NCBI GenBank assembly: GCA_002085465.1
Contig: NBML01000008.1
Coordinates: 1-44,166, forward strand
DNA from: Desulfobacteraceae bacterium 4572_89
Lineage (GTDB): Bacteria > Desulfobacterota > Desulfobacteria > Desulfobacterales > Desulfobacteraceae
Reading direction: 5' to 3'
DNA: 44,166 nucleotides
Positions 16,082-23,678 of the stretch are shown in pieces. The first letter of the stretch is position 1. Each line of letters starts with the position of its first letter. A model generated the notes under the pieces. It saw only the letters and a program-made list of their open reading frames with translations, was not told where the DNA came from and did not search any database. The position numbers and the translations under genes are program-made.

Positions 16082-17404
16082 ATGATGAAAAGCGAATACT
16101 GGAACCCGCTTCTGGAAACCCTGCCTCTGGAAAAACTTAAACAGCTTCAACTAAAAAAATTCCAGAGGATATTTGCCTGGGCCTATGATCATTCAAAGTT
16201 CCACAGGTTTCTCTATAATAAGACAGGGATCGCCCCCGGAGATATTCGATCCCTGTCTGATATCAAACATGTGCCAAAGGTTGAAAAATCCATGATGAGA
16301 GATATCCAGAACAAAGATCCTTTTCCCTATGGGGATGCCCTTTGTGTCCCCTTGGAAGAGGTGTCGGCCTTTCGTCAGACAAGTGGTACAACTGGGCAGC
16401 CTGTGTATCAGCCCGATACATGGCAGGACTGGGAATGGTGGTCTGAGTGCTGGTCCTATGTACTCTGGTCCCAGGGATACCGGCCCGGAGATCGTGTATT
16501 CCTTCCCTTTGGATATAATATCTTTGTGGCATTCTGGGCCGGCCATTATGCCGCAGAAAAACTGGGCTGTGAAGTGGTCCCCGGCGGAGTGCTGGATACC
16601 CAGGCCCGCATTTTAAAGATTCAGGAATTAAGGGCCACGGCAATGATGGCTACCCCAACCTATGTCCTGAGAATGGCTGAGGTGGCAAAACATAAAATGG
16701 GGATTCATCCATCAAGTCTTCCCATTAATAAAATCACCTGTGCCGGAGAACCCGGAGCCGGTATTCCTGCCACAAAGAAAAGAATTGAAGAAATTTTTGA
16801 TGCCAAAGTTTATGATCATTCAGGGGCAACTGAAATAGGTGCCTGGTCCTATGAATGCAGCCACCAGCCCTTTGGGATGCATGTTAATGAGGCCATGTTT
16901 TTAGTGGAAATTGAAGATTTTGAGACAGGTGAAATCATTGAAGAACCTGGGAAACAGGGAAAGATGGTGATCACGGCCCTGGATCGTATGGCCCAGCCCT
17001 GTATCCGTTTTGATTCAAAAGATGTGATTGAGTGGGATAAAGACCCCTGTACCTGCGGCCGTACTTTTCGGATAATCAGGGGAGGGGTTATTGGACGGGC
17101 AGATGATATTACAAAGGTAAAAGGTGTACTTCTGAGCCCGGGAGCCATAGAAGAGGTCGTCAGGTCATTTGACGGCCTTGGGGATGAGTATGAGGTGACA
17201 GTGGACAGACCCGGGGATGTGGATCATATTTTACTCAAGGTGGAACTTTTGACCGGAGTTTCAAGATCTGAAATTGAACCCCGTTTGCGGGACCAACTCA
17301 GACTCAAGACAAATCTTGGATATGAGATTGAATTTTTCGGGTACAACAGCCTGCCAAGGTATAAATTAAAAGCCAAACGTTTCAAGGATCTAAGGAAAAA
17401 ATAA
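16082..17404 (+). CDS. Phenylacetate-CoA-ligase-like AMP-forming acyl-CoA synthetase
   Basis: A 440-residue AMP-forming ligase of the PaaK family, normal length. Motifs: the phosphate loop QTSGTTGQPV near residue 100, AGEPGAG, DHSGATEIGAW as the adenine-binding region, the TGEI and RFDSKD blocks, and a C-terminal domain with K-L-K-A-K-R. It activates an aryl or acyl acid to its CoA thioester. A C-T-C-G pair near residue 325 (DPCTCGRTF) is typical of PaaK enzymes. The substrate (phenylacetate, 2-aminobenzoate or another) cannot be read from sequence. It starts ATGATG, with AAGGATACATAG before it. Confidence 0.88.
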   Translation: MMKSEYWNPLLETLPLEKLKQLQLKKFQRIFAWAYDHSKFHRFLYNKTGIAPGDIRSLSDIKHVPKVEKSMMRDIQNKDPFPYGDALCVPLEEVSAFRQTSGTTGQPVYQPDTWQDWEWWSECWSYVLWSQGYRPGDRVFLPFGYNIFVAFWAGHYAAEKLGCEVVPGGVLDTQARILKIQELRATAMMATPTYVLRMAEVAKHKMGIHPSSLPINKITCAGEPGAGIPATKKRIEEIFDAKVYDHSGATEIGAWSYECSHQPFGMHVNEAMFLVEIEDFETGEIIEEPGKQGKMVITALDRMAQPCIRFDSKDVIEWDKDPCTCGRTFRIIRGGVIGRADDITKVKGVLLSPGAIEEVVRSFDGLGDEYEVTVDRPGDVDHILLKVELLTGVSRSEIEPRLRDQLRLKTNLGYEIEFFGYNSLPRYKLKAKRFKDLRKK

Positions 17405-17427
17405 ATAATAAATAGTAAAGGCCGGCC

Positions 17428-17646
17428 ATGGATAAATTAATGAAAACCCAGCAACCAATTCCATTGGATAGTCTAATGGATATGAATGAAAAAATCTTGC
17501 AGATAAAAAATCTTGCCCGTGATCTTGAGTCCGGGGCAGGGCAGTTTCCCGGCATAGAGAAAAATGCAAAAAGGATATTAGCATCCATTAAAATGATGGA
17601 ATTTAACCTTTGCGATGCAATGTCCTTTGATATAATAGACCCATGA
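17428..17646 (+). CDS. Small hypothetical protein
   Basis: A 72-residue, charged, mostly helical protein with no recognised domain and no signal peptide. It lies 23 bases after the PaaK-like ligase on the same strand and could share its transcript. AAAGG is upstream of the ATG. Its stop falls just before the inverted fragment of a DUF3786-type Fe-S gene, so its end may be a rearrangement junction. Codon choice looks like the neighbouring genes. Confidence 0.5.
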   Translation: MDKLMKTQQPIPLDSLMDMNEKILQIKNLARDLESGAGQFPGIEKNAKRILASIKMMEFNLCDAMSFDIIDP

Positions 17647-17649
17647 AAA

Positions 17650-17747
17650 TCCATGCCGGTAAAGGCAATACAGGTGAGAAATCCACAGTCCCTGCAATTG
17701 GTTCGGGGTAGAATCTTTGCGTACAGGTCAACAACGGACAGAGCCAT
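17650..17747 (-). pseudogene. 5' fragment of a DUF3786/AcsC-type Fe-S cluster gene
   Basis: An ATG at 17747 with AGGAG upstream opens a frame whose first 32 residues match the start of four-cysteine [4Fe-4S] domain proteins: MALSVVDLYAKILP, then TNCRDCGFLTCIAF (C-x-x-C-G-x-x-x-C). After this the family likeness stops, and the frame continues through unrelated sequence antisense to the small hypothetical gene. Only three of the usual cysteines are present. I read it as a 5' remnant left by a deletion or rearrangement. DUF3786 or CO-dehydrogenase/acetyl-CoA-synthase gamma-subunit N-termini are both possible origins. Confidence 0.55.
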
Positions 17748-17761
17748 TTTTCCTCCATTAA

Positions 17762-17793
17762 AAATGCCGGACATGAAAAACTGTCCGGCATTT
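17762..17793 (-). terminator. Rubredoxin terminator
   Basis: Twelve-base arms AAATGCCGGACA (17762-17773) and TGTCCGGCATTT (17782-17793) with an 8-base loop; read on minus it is followed by a T-run. It ends the cydAB-rubredoxin unit. Confidence 0.85.
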
Positions 17794-17832
17794 GATTGAC
17801 AATGAATTAAAGGAATCTAACCCTTGATGGGA

Positions 17833-17991
17833 TTATTCCTTGTCAAATTCTTCTTTGGATGCGCCGCAGATGGGACAGCACCAATCTTCTGGAAGATCTT
17901 CAAAACTTGTTCCAGGATCAATGTCATTGTCAGGGTCGCCTTCTGCAGGGTCATAAACATAACCACAGGGTCCGCATACGTATTTGTCCAT
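17833..17991 (-). CDS. Rubredoxin
   Basis: A 52-residue rubredoxin. Iron ligands are C6 and C9 (V-C-G-P-C-G-Y) and C39 and C42 (WCCPICG), with the conserved YDPAEGD and [11 protein letters not shown] between them; length is canonical. An additional Cys sits at 38. AGGAGT (17998-18003) lies six bases before the ATG. It follows the cytochrome bd genes and the CydX-like peptide on the same strand, and it is followed by a strong terminator. It is the obvious electron donor to the flavodiiron protein, desulfoferrodoxin and rubrerythrin-like proteins of this window. Confidence 0.96.
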   Translation of the reverse strand: MDKYVCGPCGYVYDPAEGDPDNDIDPGTSFEDLPEDWCCPICGASKEEFDKE

Positions 17992-18065
17992 TTTAAAACT
18001 CCTTATTCTTAGTGGTTTATAATATACTTCTTATCATAACTAATCAGGTTTAAAGCATAAATTAA

Positions 18066-18158
18066 TTACAATAGCTCGGCTTTTTTAAGGGCAAATATAA
18101 TTCCTTTATATGATGCCACTATCAAAACTACATAAAGTATCAAAAGTAGTGTGCTCAT
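18066..18158 (-). CDS. CydX-like small membrane peptide of cytochrome bd
   Basis: A 30-residue open frame, ATG at 18158 and TAA at 18066-18068, 24 bases after the cydB stop. It consists of one hydrophobic helix (STLLLILYVVLIVASY) and a short, charged tail ending KKAELL. AAGGAAA lies upstream of the ATG at suitable spacing. Size, single helix, position right after cydB and a tail with A-L-K-K-A-E fit the CydX/CydS type of small subunits that stabilise the heme sites of bd oxidases. I did not find a sequence identity with known CydX; assignment is by context. It is too short for most gene finders. Confidence 0.6.
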   Translation of the reverse strand: MSTLLLILYVVLIVASYKGIIFALKKAELL

Positions 18159-18182
18159 TATTGTGATTTCCTTAATTTAAAA

Positions 18183-19331
18183 TTAATATGATTCTTCATC
18201 AGTTACTTCTGCTGCAGTAAGTTTCTTTGCATCCATAAGTTTCCAGACATAGATAACATAGGCAAGGACAAAAGGAATGCCAATGGCTACATAGGTCATG
18301 GTTGCCAAGGTATACATGCTGGAGGATGCATTATAAATTGTAAGACTTGCCTGCAGGTCAAGCTTTGACGGATAAAATGCAGTATTGTTGAATGCAGGGA
18401 GACATAGCACAACAAGGCCTACAAACACGGTGCCTAACCCGCTGAACCATATTCCGCAATTAGTTTTTTTGAATGAATCCGAGAGGACTCCATATAGTAC
18501 AAGAATTATTCCAGCAAGCAGCAATACAAGTAAATAAGGCATGGCCAGAAGATTTGATAAATATTTAGAAGAAACTAAAGAGACCTCACCCGCATTATCT
18601 ATTCCAAATCCTTTCATGAAAAGGATTGAAATAAATACATACAGCAAAAAGGGAAGAGCTATGAGAAAGCTATTCCAGGCATTCTTGCGCAGACTTGATT
18701 CAAGGTTTGGAGTTGAAGAAAAATCAATGCTGTTTAAAAGGTATAATGCGCCCAAAACCCTGGCATTAAACACAAGAAAAATTCCAAGGGAAAGGTTAAA
18801 AAGAGAAAAAGCAGCTTCAAGTCCCCTCAGGTTTATGCCTAAAAAGGAATAATCCCAGGTCACTTTGTTGTACAGGTCAAGTGTAAAATTTGAACCCGTA
18901 TAAAATGTTCCCACAGCAGCACCAATGAGCAGGACGCCAACTGAGCCATTAATGAATAGAAATAATTCATAAACAGTCGATCCAAAAAGATTATTGGGTT
19001 TTTTTCGGTACTCATAGGAGACAGCCTGAATAATAAATGAAAAAAGAATAAGCATCCATACCCAATAGGCACCACCGAAACTGGTTGCATAAAATTTGGG
19101 GAATGCTGCAAACAAGGCACCGCCAAACAGGACAAGGGTTGTAAAAGGCATTTCCCATTTTCGGCCTAGGGAATTGATTACCAATGATTTTTCAAGATCA
19201 GTTTTGGCTACCTGCCACAAAAGGGTCTGGCCCCCCTGGACAAAGGTAAGAAACAAGAAAAGTGCGCCAACAATGGAACAGATGAGCCACCAAAGCTGCT
19301 GCAATGTTGCATAGTCAAGGTTTGAAATCAT
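18183..19331 (-). CDS. cydB: Cytochrome bd oxidase subunit II
   Basis: About 382 residues with eight or nine membrane helices; residues QQLWWLICSIVGALFLFLTFVQGGQTLLWQ begin the family, and a conserved W-x-M-D-A near the end matches subunit II. It holds no heme ligands but forms the dimeric core with CydA. The ATG at 19331 is preferred because a GGAGGAGG (19341-19348) lies nine bases upstream; a start at 19394 would add a non-hydrophobic leader. One base separates it from the cydA stop. The CydX-like peptide and rubredoxin follow. It would reduce O2 to water at the membrane, protecting an anaerobe. Confidence 0.93.
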   Translation of the reverse strand: MISNLDYATLQQLWWLICSIVGALFLFLTFVQGGQTLLWQVAKTDLEKSLVINSLGRKWEMPFTTLVLFGGALFAAFPKFYATSFGGAYWVWMLILFSFIIQAVSYEYRKKPNNLFGSTVYELFLFINGSVGVLLIGAAVGTFYTGSNFTLDLYNKVTWDYSFLGINLRGLEAAFSLFNLSLGIFLVFNARVLGALYLLNSIDFSSTPNLESSLRKNAWNSFLIALPFLLYVFISILFMKGFGIDNAGEVSLVSSKYLSNLLAMPYLLVLLLAGIILVLYGVLSDSFKKTNCGIWFSGLGTVFVGLVVLCLPAFNNTAFYPSKLDLQASLTIYNASSSMYTLATMTYVAIGIPFVLAYVIYVWKLMDAKKLTAAEVTDEESY

Positions 19332-19332
19332 T

Positions 19333-20736
19333 TTAATGACCCTCCTCCGGTCCAATGGATATTTGTTTGAGCATGATGGATATTTCAGCAGCAAGTAAAA
19401 TAGTAAATAATCCTAAAAACATAAAAAATGTAATCTGGACATTGGTTGCTGAAAGGTTTGTTGTTGACATGTGAACGGGTAAAAGCCCATTAATAGCCCA
19501 GGGCTGACGACCAACCTCTGCCACAGCCCATCCTGATTCCTGGGCCAGTAAACCAAGGAAACCGGATATCAGACCAATGGGAAGTAACCATTTTTTCTGG
19601 GTAATGGAACCTTTCAAAACATAAAAAAGGAAGGCAGCAAAAAGAATAGGAAAGAAAGAACCCAACGCCACCATGGTATGAAATGCATAGTAAGGAGTTG
19701 CAACCGGTGGAACTGCGTCTTCAGGCTTGTTGAGATATCCGTAACCCATGTATTCCTGGTTTTCCTTGAATTTTTTCAAAGAAATATCTGCTTTCTGGAT
19801 ATTATTTTCTTTCCTGGCCTGTTTAAATCGAGCAAGGTTATTTATTGCTGTTTGTCCTTTGGACATTTTTGATACAACACCTTCTATCCCTTGTTCTTCA
19901 TTGCCATAGACAAGATCGTCAATTCCCGGGACAAAGGAATTCAGTGAACGATTTGCCAAAAGAGAAAGAAGAAAGGGGATTTCAATTTTAACGAGAAAAG
20001 GGTCCTGATCATCACCTGTCTGCTTGCTGGGGTTTAAAATACCGGCAGCCACTATGGGAGCCCTTGTCTCGCCTTTGTATAAACCTTCAATTGCAGCAAG
20101 CTTCATGGGTTGTTTCTTTGCAACCATATATGCAGATTCATCCCCCGTGAAAACCACATAACTGGAAGAAAGCAGGCCAAACACAGAGGCAACAACTATT
20201 GATTTTTTTGCCATTTGAATATGACGTCCTCTGATAAGGTACCAGCAGGAAATTGAAAGTACAAATAAGGAGGCAAATAAAAATCCGGAACTTGAGGTGT
20301 GAACAAATTTAGAAACTGCCACTGGATTAAAAACCACATCAAAAAAACTCTGCATCTCAAATCGTGCTGTTTCAGGATTAAAGGCCATGCCAACAGGATT
20401 CTGCATCCAGCCATTGGCCACAAGAATCCATACAGCGGAAAGGTTTGAACCTATGGCTACCATCCATGTGGAAATAAGATGGAATTTTTTTGAAACCCTG
20501 TTCCATCCGAAAAACATGACCGCAAAAAATGTGGCTTCAAGGAAAAATGCAAAAAGCCCTTCAATGGCAAGGGGGGCTCCAAAAATATCCCCGACTATCC
20601 ATGAATAATTGGACCAGTTGGTTCCAAATTGAAATTCCAGAATAATACCTGTAGCAACACCAATGGCAAAATTAATGCCAAACAATGTCATCCAGAATCT
20701 TGTAATAGACTTCCATTCTTCGTTTCCCGTGCGCAC
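19333..20736 (-). CDS. cydA: Cytochrome bd oxidase subunit I, start region lost
   Basis: 467 residues are visible from a GTG at 20736, with family sequence continuing upstream in frame to 20808 (FVPLTLGLSFLCAFFESIYV). Preserved elements: KFVHTSSSG with the b558 His, the GRQPW motif, a Met in FHTMV, and a quinol loop of the long type. Missing: the first 20 or so residues with the axial His (E. coli H19). A TGA at 20809-20811 closes the frame, and the only ATG, which overlaps that stop as ATGA, would be in frame only if the T9 run at 20800-20808 were eight. So the gene is truncated or frameshifted as written and is possibly inactive. Confidence 0.85.
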   Translation of the reverse strand: MRTGNEEWKSITRFWMTLFGINFAIGVATGIILEFQFGTNWSNYSWIVGDIFGAPLAIEGLFAFFLEATFFAVMFFGWNRVSKKFHLISTWMVAIGSNLSAVWILVANGWMQNPVGMAFNPETARFEMQSFFDVVFNPVAVSKFVHTSSSGFLFASLFVLSISCWYLIRGRHIQMAKKSIVVASVFGLLSSSYVVFTGDESAYMVAKKQPMKLAAIEGLYKGETRAPIVAAGILNPSKQTGDDQDPFLVKIEIPFLLSLLANRSLNSFVPGIDDLVYGNEEQGIEGVVSKMSKGQTAINNLARFKQARKENNIQKADISLKKFKENQEYMGYGYLNKPEDAVPPVATPYYAFHTMVALGSFFPILFAAFLFYVLKGSITQKKWLLPIGLISGFLGLLAQESGWAVAEVGRQPWAINGLLPVHMSTTNLSATNVQITFFMFLGLFTILLAAEISIMLKQISIGPEEGH

Positions 20737-20808
20737 ATAGATGGATTCAAAAAAGGCGCATAAAAAAGAAAGCCCAAGTGTTAAAGGTACAAAGTATTTA
20801 AAAAAAAA

Positions 20809-21072
20809 TCATCTTGATTGACTTTTTGAAGTATTGCTTGTGAGTTGTTCTATGACGTAATTTCCTTTTTCTTTATCGGTAGCAAATTTCGTATTGAGAA
20901 AGTTGGGAAAGAAAAAAATTTTCAGGACTACAAACATAACAAAAAGTTTTATCAGAATGATAGTCCATAGTTTTTTACCAAGGGTCATTCCCCTGAAGCC
21001 ATCACGATAAAAGGTAAATATACTATTGACAACTTTGACTGGATTATTTTTTTTATCAGCTCTTAATACCAT
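20809..21072 (-). CDS. DUF4492 protein upstream of cydA
   Basis: About 87 residues from ATG 21072. The core IFTFYRDGFRGMTLGKKLW is followed by one membrane helix (IILIKLFVMFVVLKIFFFP) and NFLNTKF, which matches DUF4492, a small protein often encoded just upstream of cydA in Bacteroidetes and Campylobacterota. An upstream in-frame ATG at 21135 would add 21 residues but departs from the family. It ends at TGA 20809-20811, in the same frame as cydA and directly followed by cydA sequence, so a deletion has probably brought the two together. Function is unknown, probably cytochrome bd assembly. Confidence 0.82.
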   Translation of the reverse strand: MVLRADKKNNPVKVVNSIFTFYRDGFRGMTLGKKLWTIILIKLFVMFVVLKIFFFPNFLNTKFATDKEKGNYVIEQLTSNTSKSQSR

Positions 21073-21437
21073 ATTTATTTTTATAATACCTGAAAAGTTT
21101 GAAATCTTAAAATTAGACAGCAAATAGTATGCCATGGATTATATTATTTGATATGCCAGAAACTAAGATTCCCTGAATGTGATTAAGCGTAAACCATTTA
21201 ATCAGTCTTTTCAAGGTTGTTATGTCCGGGAGAAAAAAATTAAGAAATTCTGACAGGTATTGCAACCATCTGAAATATTGTTTTCTTTGTATCGTTGAAA
21301 AACTACCAAGAAACAAAATTGTCTCAAACAAATTGAAACAAAAGTGTAACAGATTCTATCGGAGGATTTGAATGCACACTTTTAAAAAGCAAGGCCTTTT
21401 GAGTGTGTTTGAAATATTGTTGAAAGGAATGTGATAA
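21073..21437. other. Intergenic region before DUF4492-cydAB
   Basis: No supported long gene. It should contain the minus-strand promoter of DUF4492-cydAB. On the plus strand a GGAGG (21361-21365) precedes an ATG at 21372 and a 20-codon frame that ends just before the 21438-21471 terminator; I do not trust it as a gene. Confidence 0.3.
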
Positions 21438-21471
21438 AATTCCGGAGCAGGGTAAGTCCTGCTCCGGAATT
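21438..21471 (-). terminator. Terminator of the octaheme cytochrome operon
   Basis: A 14-base perfect stem (AATTCCGGAGCAGG at 21438-21451, its complement at 21458-21471) with a 6-base loop; read on minus, a TTTT run follows. It lies 12 bases after the cytochrome b stop. Confidence 0.9.
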
Positions 21472-21483
21472 AATATTATTGGA

Positions 21484-21945
21484 TTAGTTTTTTTTCGTTG
21501 CTTTATTTTCCCAATCCTGTATTTCAGTTGGAATAAGTAGGGCTTGCTGGATTTCGGCAGTCGGGGATTCGATACCAAATAATTGCAATATATCGCAATT
21601 TCTTCGGCTTTGGCTTGGGCGAATTTGTACCGGGTGATCTTTGCCTCTGAAAATTCCAAAGGCATAGTAAAAAATTACGACAAATAATTTTTTTGTGGTT
21701 GGAATATATTGTTTCCATTCCCCTGTGGTTAAAAGCCAAAATACAAAAAAAGCAAATAAAATAACCCAGGACAGGCCTACAAAATTATGAACATTTACCG
21801 CTGTCTGAAACCCCATGAGCTTATAGGATCCATGAACCTCAAAACCTGTGATCAAAAGCATAATGATCATTAATCCCTGGAGCCAGTGCCAGAGACGTTC
21901 AAACCGTGTGTACATATATATTTTTGTTATTTTTTGAATCACCAT
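21484..21945 (-). CDS. Cytochrome b561-type membrane subunit, C-terminally truncated
   Basis: A 153-residue protein. Residues 1-112 match the start of di-heme cytochrome b subunits that partner periplasmic reductases: RFERLWHWLQG with a heme His, VNVHNFVGLSW with a second His, TTGEWKQYIPTTKK, and FGIFRGKDHP. After the last motif the family normally continues with two more membrane helices and further His ligands. Here instead a soluble tail of about 40 residues follows, and other frames carry family-like bits. A frameshift near codon 112 is likely. It begins three bases after the octaheme cytochrome stop with GGAGGA upstream, so it was the quinol-linked membrane anchor of that enzyme. Confidence 0.75.
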   Translation of the reverse strand: MVIQKITKIYMYTRFERLWHWLQGLMIIMLLITGFEVHGSYKLMGFQTAVNVHNFVGLSWVILFAFFVFWLLTTGEWKQYIPTTKKLFVVIFYYAFGIFRGKDHPVQIRPSQSRRNCDILQLFGIESPTAEIQQALLIPTEIQDWENKATKKN

Positions 21946-21948
21946 ATC

Positions 21949-23583
21949 TTATTCCTCCTTTCCGTTTCGGGTGAAAAACCGGCCTAAGCCATGGAGCATC
22001 ACCCCGGCAAAGGCGCCCAGCACTGCAATCAGGCCAATTTTGTCAATAAAATTAGACCTGTCCCGCCCTGGCAGATAAATCCCGGTTATATTTGCAAGTC
22101 TTGAGTTTTTCCGGATATGGCATTCACTACAATTCAAAGCATCTTCCCTTGGTGCCACCATATGGGTAGTGGGAAATGCATATGTTGTCTCTACAAAATC
22201 GTATTCTCCGGAAAAGGGCTCACCCAGGGTTTTGTTCCCTCGTGTAATGGCATCTTTCATGTCAAAGCTAGTCCAATATCCATTTGGGCCTGACAAAAGA
22301 GGCGCAACCATCCTTTTACGAATTTTGTCATAGGGTTGTTTTCCCCTGTGGATTTTAAAGGGAGCAATCCTTGAATCTGGATCATTTTTGTTTCCCAGGG
22401 GATGGCTGATCTCGACAATGGCTGAAGGATCAATTTCATCCTTGATTCCAATATTGGCAAAAGATCCATTATACCAGAAATATTCAGGTTTGACATTTTT
22501 TTCCCATCTGAACTCCCCTTTAATGGATTTATAAGTGTGTTTTTTATAAGGCCCTTCAATATGATAGGGTTTACCATCCTTTAGATCTCCAGCCTTGGAC
22601 CAGTCCCACCACATTTTTGTGGGATTAACCCTGGCAAATTCAGGAATATGGCAGGATTGACAGGCCACTTTGTCTGTATGGTCATTCAGTTTGGAATAAT
22701 TTTTATGGGGCAGATTGCTGTGGCAGGATTCACAAGTTATTTTGGATGCCATATCATCATCAATCAAGCTTTTACGTTCCGCTGAAGCCGGTCTGGTATA
22801 AAGCCGACCAGCAATATTATGCTCCACTGTGGTATGGCATCTGGTACAGGCAAAATTTGCACCTTCGGCTGCCATGTGAACGTCCAGTTTCTTATTGGGC
22901 TGGGCCATTGAAGTGTCCAAATCTCCATGTTTAACTCCATCTCCGCCACCACCGTTAAAATGGCATTTCCCACAATTCTCCCGCTTGGGTAATGTGATAT
23001 TATGGGTAGCATCTTTTATGCTGCCATAGATATCTTTGACTATTTCAAGGGTATCTGGATCATCATCACCTGCAAAGGCTTCAAGATCTTCGAATGCTTC
23101 CTTGAAATTAAATTTTTCAGCACCATGGCAGACCAGACAATTGACTTCGCCTTTTGTAGCGTTCCATCCGGCATGGCATTTAATGCATCCCTTATCTTCC
23201 ATGTTATTGCCTGAAATACAAAAATTATTGATTGCATGGCCAGCCTTACCGTTCATGATCCCTTCTTTTTCTGAAGGCACTTTCCAGGTCCAGTGGATGG
23301 TTTTTTCAAACTGCATGGAGGCATCGGTATGGCAGGAAAGACATGCCTGGGTAATCTCATCACCTGATTTGAAATTTTTATTCAGGATTTCAGTTTTTGA
23401 ATGATCTGTTGTGGTCCAGTGCTTGTCGGCCCGGACGGCCTGTTTGGCCAGTTTTATCCCCAGGGCCTCATCACCGGAGACCTGCTTTGATGCAAAAGCC
23501 ATCGGTATCATTAATGTCGCAAAAATAACAACAAGGATTGCACCGAAAACTTGTTTCCGGCAATTAATTTTCATCTTTCCCAT
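21949..23583 (-). CDS. Octaheme c-type cytochrome, tetrathionate reductase family
   Basis: About 544 residues. Eight C-x-x-C-H heme sites are visible in order: CLSCH, CIKCH, CLVCH, CGKCH, CTRCH, CESCH, CQSCH and CSECH. A signal peptide (basic start, hydrophobic core, AFA) sits at residues 1-30, and a C-terminal helix near the end (IGLIAVLGAFAGVMLHGL) anchors the protein. This is the OTR layout, whose relatives reduce tetrathionate, nitrite or hydroxylamine in vitro; the natural substrate is unknown. The ATG at 23583 is chosen for the GGAGG at 23588-23592; an earlier ATG at 23625 has none. Rhodanese lies upstream, cytochrome b downstream. Confidence 0.93.
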   Translation of the reverse strand: MGKMKINCRKQVFGAILVVIFATLMIPMAFASKQVSGDEALGIKLAKQAVRADKHWTTTDHSKTEILNKNFKSGDEITQACLSCHTDASMQFEKTIHWTWKVPSEKEGIMNGKAGHAINNFCISGNNMEDKGCIKCHAGWNATKGEVNCLVCHGAEKFNFKEAFEDLEAFAGDDDPDTLEIVKDIYGSIKDATHNITLPKRENCGKCHFNGGGGDGVKHGDLDTSMAQPNKKLDVHMAAEGANFACTRCHTTVEHNIAGRLYTRPASAERKSLIDDDMASKITCESCHSNLPHKNYSKLNDHTDKVACQSCHIPEFARVNPTKMWWDWSKAGDLKDGKPYHIEGPYKKHTYKSIKGEFRWEKNVKPEYFWYNGSFANIGIKDEIDPSAIVEISHPLGNKNDPDSRIAPFKIHRGKQPYDKIRKRMVAPLLSGPNGYWTSFDMKDAITRGNKTLGEPFSGEYDFVETTYAFPTTHMVAPREDALNCSECHIRKNSRLANITGIYLPGRDRSNFIDKIGLIAVLGAFAGVMLHGLGRFFTRNGKEE

Positions 23584-23612
23584 AACACCTCCATATTGAG
23601 TAAACGTGAATC

Positions 23613-23640
23613 CGGGTATGGCCATTTTTGACCATACCCG
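23613..23640 (-). terminator. Intercistronic hairpin between rhodanese and octaheme cytochrome
   Basis: Nine-base arms CGGGTATGG and CCATACCCG around a 10-base loop lie in the gap before the octaheme cytochrome gene. With no second promoter seen, it may adjust mRNA levels of the two genes rather than fully terminate. Confidence 0.5.
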
Positions 23641-23678
23641 ATATGTTATTTCTTTTATATATTTTTTTAGAAACTAGT

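Noticed and set aside
20809..20811. TGA between DUF4492 and cydA as a selenocysteine codon
   Set aside because: No Cys is expected there, no SECIS-like hairpin follows, and the junction joins two different proteins.
21113..21331. 72-codon minus-strand frame upstream of DUF4492
   Set aside because: No ribosome site or domain, and composition matches AT-rich non-coding sequence.
21372..21434. 20-codon plus-strand frame with GGAGG upstream
   Set aside because: Faces into a terminator for the other strand and has no recognisable features; at most the 5' end of a lost gene.
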